Positions 1 to 11,718 of a stretch of 64,000 nucleotides of DNA are shown piece after piece. Both the position numbers and the translations under genes were made by a program. The notes under the pieces were generated by a model. The model was not told the DNA's origin. It was given only the letters and a program-made list of their open reading frames with translations, and did no database searches. Origin of the DNA: Thelephora terrestris (taxonomy: Eukaryota; Basidiomycota; Agaricomycetes; Thelephorales; Thelephoraceae). Positions within the stretch are counted from its first letter, which is position 1. Every line of letters starts with the position of its first letter. The stretch is taken from assembly GCA_015956445.1 (NCBI GenBank), contig WIUZ02000023.1, forward strand, positions 248,001 to 312,000, read 5' to 3'.

Positions 1-899
1 AAGCTGACATTTCCTAGACTGAAGAACTCGAGAACGTAGTGGCAGTATTGACGGCGCAGGTCGAGTCCTTGCAGGACAAGACCTGTAACTGCAAGGAGGG
101 TCCCAAATTGGTTGGTCAGGGGACCGCCGATGTTCCATTCGAGCTGGAGTACGCCGACGAGGTGGTACTCCCATCGCCTAATCCATCGTCTTATGCGACG
201 CCTCCGATCGAGAACGCGGTTCCCGTTCCGACACCAGGTCCGGCTTCCACCTTGGCCGCTTCCGACAAGGAGAACTGTGGGCGCTGCGTCTTGCAGCCGA
301 TCCATCAGTTGGTGAAGATCGAGGATGAGGTCATGGAGGTTGACCGAGCTGAAGATGCTCCGAGGGTCGCCGAGGTACGTCCGGTGACTAAGGGGCAACG
401 TTGCAAGCGCTCTCGACGCCGTCCTGCTCATTGCATGGTTCCGTCGGCTAATCCCTATCCTCGACCAGTTGAGTCGGATGGTGACCAGTCTGGTCGAGGT
501 GGAGGACGAGAGTTCCGCCATCGGGTCCACCGTCCCTACCGACAGGTCGAGTCGGAGATCCAGCTTCGCCACCAGCTACGACTCGCAAGACAGGATCCCA
601 CCCAGGGGTCCGACGAGGGAGACGGAGGGTCGCTTGCCGACTACGTCGATAGTGCTGTCGAGCAGTCACCCAGTGATGGCGATGTGGGACCAGGTGTTCC
701 AGAGTTCAGTGACATCTGGGAGGCTGATCGGTCCGCTCGAAGGAGTCTCTTCCTATCGGCTTGAACTAATCGTTCAGCTGAGTGCCGAAGATGGCGACGC
801 CATGTTCGGGGAGGTTCTTGCCAGGAGGGGCCAGCACTACGATCTCCGGGATGGACGTTTGGTGACCTTCAGGCCTGCCGTAGATAGAGTCGACTTTTG
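1..899 (+). CDS. hypothetical protein, 5' truncated by the window edge
   Basis: I do not recognise a named domain. The first part reads with a short heptad-like stretch (ENVVAVLTAQVESL) followed by a CNC motif and a Pro/Ser-rich acidic linker, then a basic RSRRR patch. Two overlapping plus frames are open: 39-764 and 469-899. The second ends in a conserved-looking tail (QLSAEDGDAMFGEVLARRG, then HYDLRDGRLVTF). A 31-nt GT..AG interval at 438-468 would join the first frame to the second in phase 0, but it is shorter than the introns elsewhere in the window. I favour the joined model because the 469-899 tail looks more protein-like than the Arg/Ser-rich alternative. The gene ends about 85 bp left of the inverted-repeat unit. 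It could be a retroelement-associated or agaricomycete-specific hypothetical. Confidence 0.4.
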
Positions 900-984
900 A
901 TGGGGTTAGGATAGCACTTGTATAGCTCGTTGTGGCTTCGCGGGGAATAGTACGCGCGTGTGTGTGTTTCGAATGATCAGCTGT

Positions 985-3113
985 GGTGGTCCATATCGTT
1001 AATTTCAACCTGATAAGTGGGTGATACAGTTGTTTCATACAGCCTGACAGCATGCTGTGGGCATTTTTGTAACGTTCACCTCAAGCACCCAGAATCCAGG
1101 TTGAAAATTAGGTTTCCAAATTGGGCCAATCCCATGAGGCCATATTTGGGTTGTTCCCTATGGCTGCCAGCGGCGCTCCGCAGCCTTTCCCTCTGTAAAT
1201 AATGATTATTTTACCAAATATATCGATTTTTTCCGCCAATACTGGGCCCTGCGTTGCCATTCCCAACGTGAGCGACGGTAGCAACCGTGCGAAACGAGAG
1301 CTTCGACCGTGATGGCGCGCGGGCATCCCGCGATCAGCAAAGAACCTGGCGTCCCGGGTTCTGAGCTCGCGATGGGGCCCTCCCGCAAATTCCTGCGTAG
1401 GGAATGGCCCTCCCTCCCCCCTCCCTCCCCCCTAGGCCAGCTTCTCGCGTTCGAGGATGCGTCGCGACTGTGGGAACTTTATCCCGCATTGCGATTGGTC
1501 CGCATCCACCCGATTACTCTGATCCTCATCCTACACGCTGCAGCCACATTGCCTAATCCCACCTCTCTCTCTTCCCCTCCCCTCGCAACGTACGCAGCTA
1601 CTCTTTTCGGTCTGTCCGTCCCGCCGCTCTGCTTTGCGATGACGTGGCACCCGTACCGCTCGTTTCTCAGCCGAGCGGATGATCCGGCCTCCAGATTAGG
1701 TGGGTAATCTGTCTTCCCTCCTGGATATTTTTCACTTATCGGGTTCCCCTTGGGTAGACGCCCCTCACTCGACGACAGCGGGTGTTTCTTGTGCAGTGCT
1801 TCTGATTGGCCAATGTCTGTTGCTCCGATCCCATCCTTCGCGCCGTTGTGAAGTTGGCAATCCCTTTTCCCTCTCACTCAGCATATTCCCAGCATGTTAT
1901 GCGATGGGCAACGGTCCTCCCCCTATCCTCGCGCGTGCCTCATGGATCCCCTCCGCCTATTGGTCGACGAAACTTGGTTCATCGTCCCGGCCCGCTTCTC
2001 CCATGCCCTGCTTGGCGATCCTCTTCCTCTTCCCGCCCGTTTCTTCTGTTGTCGCATTTCTCCGGGAGCAACAACCTCTCCCCATGCTCTCGCGTCCTTC
2101 GTGGATGCTCCTTTTGATTGGCCGACGCTGGTCTGCCCTCCCGATCCGCGCATCCCACTTTCCGAGCGCTTTTTGCCCCTCTTGGAAATCATCTATACCT
2201 TTCGGTCGATCCTGCTCTATCGCATTTCATCGGGAGCAGCCGCTCTGCCGCATTCCCCCACGTGCTCTAAGGACGTTGCGTTACGATTGGTCGACGCCAG
2301 TCCCGCCCCGCCGATTCCGTCTGCTCCATTTGGCAAGTCCCTTCCCTTTTCCCTCGTTCCGTGTCTTATCGCGCTTTGTGGCGAGCACCTCCTGCCCCTC
2401 CTGGAAATCATCTTCCCTTTTCGGTCGATTCTGCTCCATCGCATTCCATCGGGAGCAGCCGCTCTTCCCCATTCCCCCACGTGCTCTGTGGACGTTGTCT
2501 TACGATTGGTCGACGCCAGTCCCGTCCCGCCAATTCCGTCTGCTCCACTTGGCAAGTCCCTTCCCTTTTCCCTCCTTCCGTGTCTCATCGTGCTTTGTGG
2601 CGAGCACTTTCTGCCCCTCCTGGAAATCATCTTCCCTTTTCGGTCGATTCTGCTCCATCGCATTCCATCGGGAGCAGCCGCACTTCCCCATTCCCCACGT
2701 GCTCTGCGGACGTTGTCGTACGATTGGTCGATGCCAGTCCCGCCCCACCGATTTCGTCTGCTCCACTTGGCAAGTCCCTTCTCTTTTCCCTCGTTCCGTG
2801 TCTTATCGCGCTTCATGGCGTGCGCTGGTCCTTTCCCAACCCCCCAGGCCTCAGGTGCTTTGTTGGCGTTGAAACATCACTGGTCGACATCACTTCCCCA
2901 TCCCGCGCCTTCTTTCTGCCCCCGCATGGCAACCCTCTTCCCCTTTCGATCTCTTCTTCTCCGGTCGCGCTCTATTGGGAGAAACGACCTCCCTCTTGCA
3001 TCCTTCCTGATTCCTGCATCGTGATTGGTCAACGCCGTTCGCTCTGCTCCGTAAGTTTCTACCCTTCTCATTCAATCCATCTCCCTCATCCCGTTTGCTC
3101 TGCCATGTAAATC
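985..3113 (+). repeat. left long inverted repeat
   Basis: This matches the reverse complement of 18997-20690. The outer 60 bp (from GGTGGTCC to about 1044) aligns only loosely. From about 1045 to 2375 the two copies are almost identical: a 399-bp open frame here (1479-1877, minus) is translated without a single change in the other copy, and a second (1309-1707) shows one Gly/Arg change. Beyond about 2820 the match falls to roughly 85% by eye and fades near 3113. This copy has about 436 bp more than the right copy, equal to two 218-bp tandem units. Long Pro/Ser-rich open frames in it exist in several frames at once and are not credible proteins. Confidence 0.85.
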
Positions 3114-3660
3114 CCCTCCCATTTCGCTCTTTCGTGTCTTATTCTACTCCGTGGTGAGCAGCAATCCCCCCTCAGGTGCTCCGTCAATGCCGCAATTTCA
3201 TCCATCGACACTTCCCTATCCCGCAACTCTGACTGGAAATCCTCTTCCCTCTGTAATCACGTTCCGAGCAAGCGACGACCTCTCCACATCCCCTCCCATG
3301 TTCTGCGGACGCTGCTTTACGATTGGATGATACCGGTCCCTCTCCTGATGCCATCTCCTCTCGCTCTCTTCGGGAAATTGCTTCCCTTCTCGCTCCCCCG
3401 TGTCTCGCTCTCCCTCACGGCGAGCGGCAGTCCTCCCGCCCTCGGGTGCTTCATCAACACCGTGATGTCAATGGTCGATAGTTTTGCCTATCCACACTTC
3501 CTTTCTGCTCTGTTTAGCAATCCCCTCACTTCTTTACCTGCCCTTTCCCTTGTCTCGTTCTAGCACGTTCTCGATCTTGAGTATTGCCAGCCAATCCCTA
3601 TCCTCTCACATGTTCTGTACGCGCCGCATTCTTATTGGTTAATTCCATCTCTTTCGCCAT
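1490..3660 (+). repeat. degenerate tandem array, core ATTGGTCGACGC
   Basis: A recurring word of the form (A/G)TTGGTCGACGCC occurs at about 1493, 1805, 1957, 2117, 2284, 2503, 2721, 2879, 3020, 3319 and 3634, with weaker matches near 3196 and 3470. Spacings are mostly 140-220 bp. The three units starting near 2284, 2503 and 2721 are 218 bp apart and nearly identical, including the words GGGAGCAGCCGC and CACGTGCTCT. ATTGG is the complement of a CCAAT box and CACGTG is an E-box core, so regulatory activity is possible but not shown. The array begins inside the left inverted repeat and runs past its inner end. Confidence 0.75.
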
Positions 3661-5283
3661 GCCCTGCCGCCCCCCCCCCCTCGTTGGTTTAGTCGCTCGC
3701 TGCACGCCGTGGTAAGCGGTGGCCTTTCCCTATTTCCATCAGGTGCTTTCTCGTCGCAACGGGCTCCCCGTTCCCGCGTGTGTTTTAGTACAATTTGTCG
3801 ACGCTCATTAATTGTTCCCGATACCACCCGCCGACCACCCGCCTCCTCCAACCTTGTCCGCTCATTTGCTCGCTTCGTACCGACCGCGTCGAATGTTTGT
3901 TTCGTAACACATTGTTGAAACAGACGCACCACATACCCTACAATTAAATTAGTTCACAGTTTGTCGACAGTAACATACATCCCATGCCGCGCAACTTAGT
4001 GTTCCCCACCAGCAAAAGTTACGAGAACACGCGCCTTCGAAACGCTCTACATTATCGAGACATCTGCTGACGCCACCGCTATCTACAACCTCAGTTCCCT
4101 TCGCCTTTGTTCCCCTTGCGGATGATCAAAATCGCAGGCCGTCCCCTCATTTCAACCGCTCTCTTTACCTCCTCTTTTCGAGCATCAGCGTACACCCACT
4201 CCCCACCAACATATGCCACGCACTTCACCAACCCACAAGGCGCTCCAGAAACCCTCCGCTGTAAATCACGATGTGTATCGAACACCCCTTCCTCACCATC
4301 GCATCCTCTTACCTTACGAGTTCTCTGCAGCCCTCACAATCAACACCCCTTTGCATCCCACGTGTCCGTCCTTTCTTTACAACTTTGCTCACTACCTTTC
4401 TGGTTTGAACACCGGCCAAAATCCCTCCCTAATATCTCACACCGCACTGGCTCCCTGCCCCTCGTCGCAATGGACTCAAACCTCCGTCGGAAGCCCTACC
4501 CACTACACCTTGGAACCCTCTGCACGTCACATAGTGCTTCATTCAATTCTCGTCCCACAGGGTGAGTGGAGAATTTCGTTCTTATGCTACCCTCTGCTGA
4601 CCAACAGCTTGAAACGTGACAAACGTCAATTGTACTCTGACAGTCGTCCACAACCACAGCTCCTCGTTCAAAATGGCATGGTTGCAACAGCGCACTATCA
4701 AATATCTGGCCGCGCACTTTCTATTAGATTTCGCCACAGGCCCCATTTCGCAGCGAGACGATACCCCACGACCACCACCCTCCATGTGTAGGCCCACCCC
4801 CGATGCCGCGCACTCATCCGTAGACCATAGATCCCTCCTTACTTCCCCTCCGCTCATGGGTATCGTCTTTCTCTCGTGCAAGGCGACTCAGACTTGGGGT
4901 CCCCTTCTCCTGCCCATCCATATGGTTTGTCGTAGCTTACCTACAACCCGCGTGCTCCAGCAAATTCTCGTTAGATAACTTCCTGTATATTTACCTTCTG
5001 TGTACACCGCTTCAGACGTGCCCTCGAAATCATATAGGTTGGAATCCAGCCTCAAATACAGAGGCGGAGGAGGAACGGTTTCCGAGGGGACAGTACCTAG
5101 GGGGGCGACGCCTCTGAATAGCAATCATACCAGTTAGCTTTAACACATATCTCGTTAGCCCACGACCCTTCCTGTTCGCACGTTGTAGAAAGATATGCAT
5201 TGCCAGGCACACGGATGTGCTCACTGGTCCAAAAAACTTCGGACAAAAACCTCGGACTAGAAAAAACATTGGACTAGAAATAT
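3661..5283. other. no gene seen; C/T-rich, gene-free stretch
   Basis: The plus strand is strongly pyrimidine-rich to about 4500, as in the array to its left. A run of ten or more C lies near 3670. Several open frames exist but none has splice structure or family resemblance. I looked for a terminal inverted repeat of the KDZ element on the left of its 3' end and did not find one. Confidence 0.5.
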
Positions 5284-8200
5284 CTACCTGCTGGCATAAT
5301 CATCGTCATACTCAAACCCGACACCAAGACCATCACTATTCTCTCCCTCATCGTGGTTACCAACTTCCTGAATTCCGTCATCGCTCTCATTCCCGCTACT
5401 GCCGTCAAGGCCTGCAAACTTGAGGATGTCATCTTGTTGATTGCTGAGAGGCGTGGTTTTCGATGTGGACGGGTTACCCGACAAGAGGTTCTCGTGCGAG
5501 TTTGACGGGCCGGGAGGTTGTTTTGACGCTGGAGAGGTGACCTCGGCGGCCCAGGTGTATCCCTTCGTCCATGAGACATCGAGGTTCAATGCGAGAAGGT
5601 GAGGTATCCACTGGTTGGCGAAGGAAACTGCAAGTTGGTGATATGTGTTCGCCTGTTTGTGAGCATAACCGTCAATTCCATGCTGAATGTCAGCCGCGAT
5701 AGAGCCCAGGCGAGATCCGACTTTCTCTCTCCACCACGTGGACTTCCACTCAAGAAACGCGATAACCCGGCGCATCTCTTCTTGCAATAAGTCCGACTCC
5801 TCCTTCCAACGGTCAGCTCTTGCCCTGCAGGTCATCCACTCGTGACGGACGGTCTCGTTGACCTCCTGCTCGGGAGAATTAGTTCCCTGCTGAAGTACCG
5901 CCGCAGAACCTCTCCAGATCCAGGACATAGTGTAACGGCCATCCCCGACGCCTTGTTCCTCCACCTCCTTCCCCGGTCCGCGATTATCCTTGTCGGACAA
6001 TTCAAGGTACTCCAAGCGCCAGTCGCCTGTGGGATCCAAAGAAAGGAGAGCAGAGTAGGCTAAACGATAACGAAGCACTGTTCGGCCTATTCGAACAACG
6101 ATCCCGGACTCAGCGGTCCTCGACTTCGTTTGTGTTTTCTGGCCCTCACCAACTACGTTGGACCTGAAGTAGGTCCTCAGGCTTCGGAGGGTCCGCCTGA
6201 GACGCCGCAGGTCTACCAAGTTGTCTTGGACTTGGGCCAGGCGGAGGGTGCGTTCGGTCTCCGTGATACCCTGGTGGCATGATGACCGGTCGTCCTGGGA
6301 GACCTGAGAGGGGAGGAAGAGCGGCCACAGTTCAGGTTTCGACTCGTCAAATTCATAATCGTCTGAAGTAGGGAGGTCCTGTTCGCCAGAAAGATAGCCA
6401 GATACCCGTGGCATGTATATAGACTGAGCCGTCCTCCACAAGTTGATGCGTCGCGCAAGAACATTCCGTCGCTCTTGAATTTCCAGTTTCTGTGGGTCTG
6501 TTCGTTGTTCCTTGGATCCTTGATGCATGATAACTTGCTGTCTGTAAGGATGAGGCAGAATTAATATCCGTTGGCCCCAGAGGAGGCCACACGACACTTA
6601 CTGTTGGTTCTCAAGCTCGAGACCCATGCGGACAAAGGCGAACGGAGATAGTGTGTGCGGGGCGGTACTTCTAGACTTAGGATCAAGCGCTTCAACCTCC
6701 GAGAGTTTCCATTTTGCAGAATTGAAGTTCGAGCCTAGAATGACACAGAGTCAGAAATAATCAAGCATAAGGATGGGTCGAATGATTGGCTTACCCCTCT
6801 CGACCACTTGATATGGGTCTGGCTGCGAAAAGTCCTTATCCCACCTAAGCTTCATCATCTTCCATTCGTGGATCACACTAGATGGCCTGTGCTTCTCGAA
6901 ATCTTGACAAGCCTCCTCACACTTCCTTGCCATGACAACGGCCTCGCGTAAGTTTTTCAACAACAGGGGTCCTACCGTGAGCACGTTCGTGGTTAGTGAT
7001 TGTGCGGGTAAACTCAAATAACATGGAACATCATACCAAACCCAATAATCTTCCGCCAATTCCAGCCGCCCAATGCCCATCTAGTGCCGAATGTCGCGCG
7101 CCAGCACCCATCTCTCGCGTCGAAATGGCTGCTGGGTTAGTGTGAGCCCACCCAGACTCAATGTTTTCTCCATGAGTGCGGCCAACGCCCGGCCGGTAGT
7201 TGAACGAGTATTTTGTGTGACAACTGGAGCCGTGGGCGGGGAGGTGGAATTTCGGAATGAAAAATTCCAGCGTAAACTTGTCTTCGGGAAACTGGAGATC
7301 TTCAGAATAACTTTCTATCCTCTGACGCAACTTGATGGACCAACGGCATGCGATATCGTAAGAAACTTTGATGGTCTTGATGCCCTCGTCTTTGAGAGTG
7401 GACAGGAAAATGTAGTCCATGTTTACAACCTGATTATAAGTCGTTGAGATGCAAGGGAATACAACAGTAACACGATAGCCCACCTCTCTCCTTTTTGCAA
7501 ATCGACGACACCATTCTTGCGGACAAAACCATGGCGACAAACCACGGCACCCACACCAGACACGGTAAAGTCCCTTGAACGTTTTGAGTTCGCCTGGTTT
7601 ACGGCATGGAATTCCGTGCCACAAGTCTCGATCTGTTGGCGCGTGAACTTGCGTACAGCTTGGCAGCAAAACTGAAGAGAACACTCACGTTATCCTCGAC
7701 GCCATGATTCCCGAGGTGCGCTTCGAACTTCGCAGCATTCACGAAGTAGGCCAGTCCGGACCCAAGCTCAGGGTCTTGTATACCGCGAGACTTTAGTTTG
7801 AGCCTGAAGTTTGCATCGATTGCAATGAAAAGACTGTACAACCACCTAAAATAAATTGCCATTGAGGAAGGAAGTATGGTAGAAAACTAGGAGACAAACG
7901 CTTTATCTCCTGGCACATTTTCCCAGCCTGGAGGCAAATTCTGTCCCGGGTGGGGGCATGCTGGACACTCAATTGCGAGTGATCCATCACCGAGGTCGTC
8001 GACCGCCACAGAGGTATGACCGGCGGCACCGCGTTTTATGTCCTTGAGGTGACGCCATTGCCGGGCGCACCTTGAGATCTCGTGGTATCGGTACTGCCAA
8101 CAAATATAAGCGGGGTGGTGGAATTCTCAACAGGAAAACACACCTTCGTATCCAAACGTCCACAATTATCAGTCTTTTGCATGATTGTGGTATAGAAGTC

Positions 8201-9181
8201 GTAGAGATTCAACTTTCCCTGGAGGGATATCTTGTGGTATGTGTCCAAAAGATCGAACGTGAAAACAGTCTTGGGGCGAAGCACTGACGCCGGGTACCAA
8301 CGAACCCTCAGCAACTGTCGAAAAGGCTCCAGGAATGAAGTTTCGAGCAGTGGCAAAAACGGACGCGAACGAAATGATAACCGGAGAGGTCGATCACAGT
8401 GATCAGCTGTGTTTCCGTGTTGATGGGACAGATGTCAGTGTTGTGGTGGCCGAGATTGACGATAAGCCCAAGATTTTCAAGGGTTGCGCTCTCGAAGAAA
8501 CCGCCGTTCCACCGCTAGGGTTTGTTTAGCATTGATAGAGGTACATAACATTCAACTCACCTGAAGCCTGTGGAGCGGGAGGTCCCGGTGGGACAAAAGG
8601 ATACATCCAGCGCAATGCATAAGTTCTTCAACACAGTCCCCGCATCTGAACTCCCCCTGGCTGTTTGAGCAATCCACGCAAAGCGTATGGTCATTCAGCG
8701 CGTCACCTAGACCATCGAGGCGGAGCAATTCGTCCAGAACGACCGGGCGGTACTGAAGCCATTGTTCCATCCTGGTCTAGAAACGCGCGTGAGCAGATGG
8801 TACACACAGGTGTGAGAGATTCACCATGCTTACGCTGTCATTCTCCTTGGAAGGCTTTACGCGCTTCCGCTTCGGACGTAGTTTCGTCACCTCGGGGAGG
8901 CATTCAGAGTCGGCAAGGGTACCAGCGTCTTCAGCATCTTCGTTCCCCTTGTTCGTCGACGACTCTCCGGGTTGGTCTAAAGACTTGTGGTAATGCTTGA
9001 CCGTTCGCCTGCTCGCTGAGACGCGTCCAGTTCGTTCAGATGTAGACACGTCCCAAACGCGAATATCCTCCGCAGCATTGTCGGCATGTTTGGGGAATTC
9101 AAGATCGACAAACGTGTACGGCGCGTCGCCTCTCCTTCTTTTACGAGCCGTCTTGGGAGCTGCCCCCTGACGTTTGAGCAT
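5284..9181 (-). CDS. KDZ-type transposase with N-terminal CxC2 cysteine cluster
   Basis: This is the catalytic protein of a Kyakuja-Dileera-Zisupton DNA transposon. Translating the minus strand gives a basic N-terminus (ATG at 9181, MLKRQGAAPK, KRRRG), then the CxC2 cluster (CVDC, FRCGDC, HCAGC, HRDLPLHRLQ, WNGGFFE), LLRVRWYP, LQGKLNLYDFY, IECPACPHPGQN and WLYSLFIAIDANFRLK. Next come a SYDIACRW acidic motif and IPKFHLPAH, then the signature GVGRTHGENIESGWA with STREMG. The C-terminal part contains MGLELENQQ, RRNVLARRI and an acidic tail ending DDDYASR. At least six short introns are needed, for example the phase-0 intron after ENDS and one ending in TTTTAG before WLYSL. Near 8345-8310 the frame shifts by one base between FCHCS and PFRQLLR. 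A 38-nt GT..AG intron could absorb this, but it would delete the conserved C-x-C. The copy is therefore either inactive or unusually spliced. Confidence 0.85.
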
Positions 9182-11718
9182 AATGAGAAGAAAGGAAAGT
9201 TGCCGGGAGTGCCCGGTGCCCTGTTCGGAAGGTGAGTACAGAGGAAGCAGTTGCCCAATTATGAATGCACCTCCCGACTGCCGCGGCCCTGCCGGAGTGC
9301 CGGAAACTCCACCCACCGGGGAAAATTCCCTGAATAATGATTATAATTAGCGATCCTTCACCAGCTCCCCTCCAGGTTTGGGCCTCGGCGAGTGAAGAGC
9401 GGCATGGGTATTGTGCCTGACTGAAAACTTACCTCGGTATAGACAAACGTACTCTGGAGGTAAACAGTCCATTCTTGGGCTTGAGTACCTGAGATCTTAA
9501 ACACGTTGGATGCTCTCGAAATCGGTCGACCCGCTGATATCGCTGGCAGGAACGATTCTGAAACGTGGTCAGCCGACGGGTGCTGGTCATGTGCAGGCGC
9601 TTCTTTATCTGTTATCGCCAAAGTGCTTCTGGCGCTAGCTTCGCTCACGCATCCCCTCCAACTATTGGCTCCTGCTTAATATCGCTGAGAGCTCGTTGTA
9701 ATGAGGGCATGATTCTCGCGTGGTTTTGGACGGTACAGCCACCTGGATCGCTTGCGATGGTGCAGATGCTTCACCGCGCCCTTACAATCAGTGGAGGTAT
9801 GTTCAGCCCTATCTCTGACCTCTAACCATAACCTGAAATGGTGTCGACAGGTACGGAATCAATCTCTTGTTGACGCGTCCAAATATCGTATATTAACGGT
9901 TTTGTATGTCAAGGCCTTCGTGCATCGAGGTTTTCGTATCAATCCCCTTCGCAGTCTCCTTCACGTTCCACTGTCCATGGGACTCGCTTCTCCTGTGGTC
10001 CCTATGTTTCTTCTCGCCGAGGTTACTAGAGTCTGACCATACTTGGCATGACTCAAGGCATCCATTATTTCGTAATAGTTAGGGTCCGAGTAGATTAGCG
10101 GGACGACCAGCGTTGATTCAGCGAGACACAGAGCATTATTTAACTTGAATTTACACTTTTTGGTATCGCAAACACGGCCTTCCTCAATATCTAAGTTTAA
10201 TAATTCGGTTAATCGAATAATTTGGTTAATCGCTTTTTCAAAAACATAGACCATAGAAAGGATTCTCGAAGGAATCAATCGAGGATACCGCTGTTTGGTG
10301 TTGCCTCTAGTGAAATTCGGTGGACTTAATTTTTTTTGGCTTTGGAAGAACGCACTCTGCAACTAAAAATAAGCCAGGTGAACGGATTAGTAACACGTTG
10401 AACGTTAACGTTCAAACCAAGGGGGCGAGTCCACCACTGGCGACCAGATTGAAGATTCTGTGCACTTAGTGATTTCAGGTGTGCTCAAACGTATGCGCCG
10501 GTTGATCCATGACTAACGATGCACGATGCACGATGAGCTAACAGGCATACTGGAAGCTAGGTGTTTGCTATATCCCCTCCGATTTCAAATTTTCGTACCA
10601 ACCAAGTTTTTGCTTTCTCGAGATCTTTGATCATCAATCTCACTGGACGGTCTGACCACCTGTTTCGATCGATGGTATAATCTACATATCTCACTCGAGG
10701 GTTCGATTGGTGCACAAGAATTCATACGCTCTCTTGCTCTCCTGGAGGAACCTCACTAACGCCGCCCCCACTGCAGGTAAGCTGAGTGGTTGTACTACGC
10801 GCGCACAAATTTCGAGAGATTCTAGGACTTCGTGCGTTGCACCAGTTCAGCAACACTCCAACCGGCGTGCGTTTGAAAATTCCATCTGCAATTTCTTCGC
10901 ATCAGAAAACAGCCTGGCCTCCTAGACATGGCCAGGAAGTATAACGGCCCTGCCTCCAGTCTTCCGAGTGCAGATGTGATTACTAGATCTGTTCTCAGCA
11001 GAATTCCATCGATTCATCCATTGCCTACTGACCGTACAAGGTCTCGGATCTCGGATCCCAGGTGTTGAAGAAAAACCTCTTTTGGCATATGTACACGTAG
11101 TTCCTGTGCCACGGGTACTCTCGAAGTGGTGTAAATGGTGTGCAGATGCAGCAACAATGATATTCTGCTTTTTATCACAATCATCGCCCAGTATTCATCA
11201 CAATCGCGTGTGCATGAGAAGGGAAGCGCACGGACTACGAATAATAACTACTACCCGAACGATTATCTACGTTATTGATTGTTCATAAGTCTGAAAATGT
11301 GTATATACGTATGGGCCTGGCACGCTGAGCTTCATCGAGTGAGAATTCGGTCGAGTGGGAGTGCGTATGCCAGAAATATACAGAGATATCGACTAAGCGT
11401 CAAGATAACACTTATGCCAAGCGTTCCAGCTTGCAGGGTTGCGATTCTGCACAGGAGGCAACGCCCAAGCCCTAAAGCACTGAATATTCGTATAGGTACA
11501 GCCGGTTGTTCCATACATTTAACTGCGCTCGTGTACACAAGGTATGACCTGACACCATCTGGAGCCAAGAAATGAGAAGTCTATTTTTCGGGCATCGATA
11601 TCATCGATGTACAAGAACATATGGAGATACTCTTCGGGACATTAGCAGAGGGCTACGGAACAAATCGACGACAGGTATGCGAAGGGTGCGAAGTCTCGAT
11701 AGCAAGCGCAAAATAATT
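9182..11718. other. no gene seen; AT-richer spacer with a perfect palindrome
   Basis: No open frame here resembles a protein or has plausible introns. Bases 10398-10415 form a perfect 18-bp palindrome (TTGAACGTTAACGTTCAA), next to an AT-rich stretch with GGTTAATCG-like repeats (10200-10230). The 5' flank of the KDZ gene (9260-9345) holds GGGGAAAATTCCC-like symmetry but no matching repeat on the other side. Confidence 0.4.

Noticed and set aside
1700-3110. Long Pro/Ser/Cys-rich open frames (up to 390 codons) in the left arm, and their twins at 18933-19964
   Set aside because: They exist in several frames and both strands at once, repeat with the tandem units, and have no splice structure or family likeness. 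They arise from biased GC/CT-rich repeats.
985-3113. The two 2 kb repeats as LTRs of one retrotransposon
   Set aside because: They are inverted relative to each other, no primer-binding site follows either, and no gag-pol lies between them.
9961-10362. 133-codon minus frame in an AT-rich stretch
   Set aside because: No domain, no splice signals, odd composition; not supportable as a gene.
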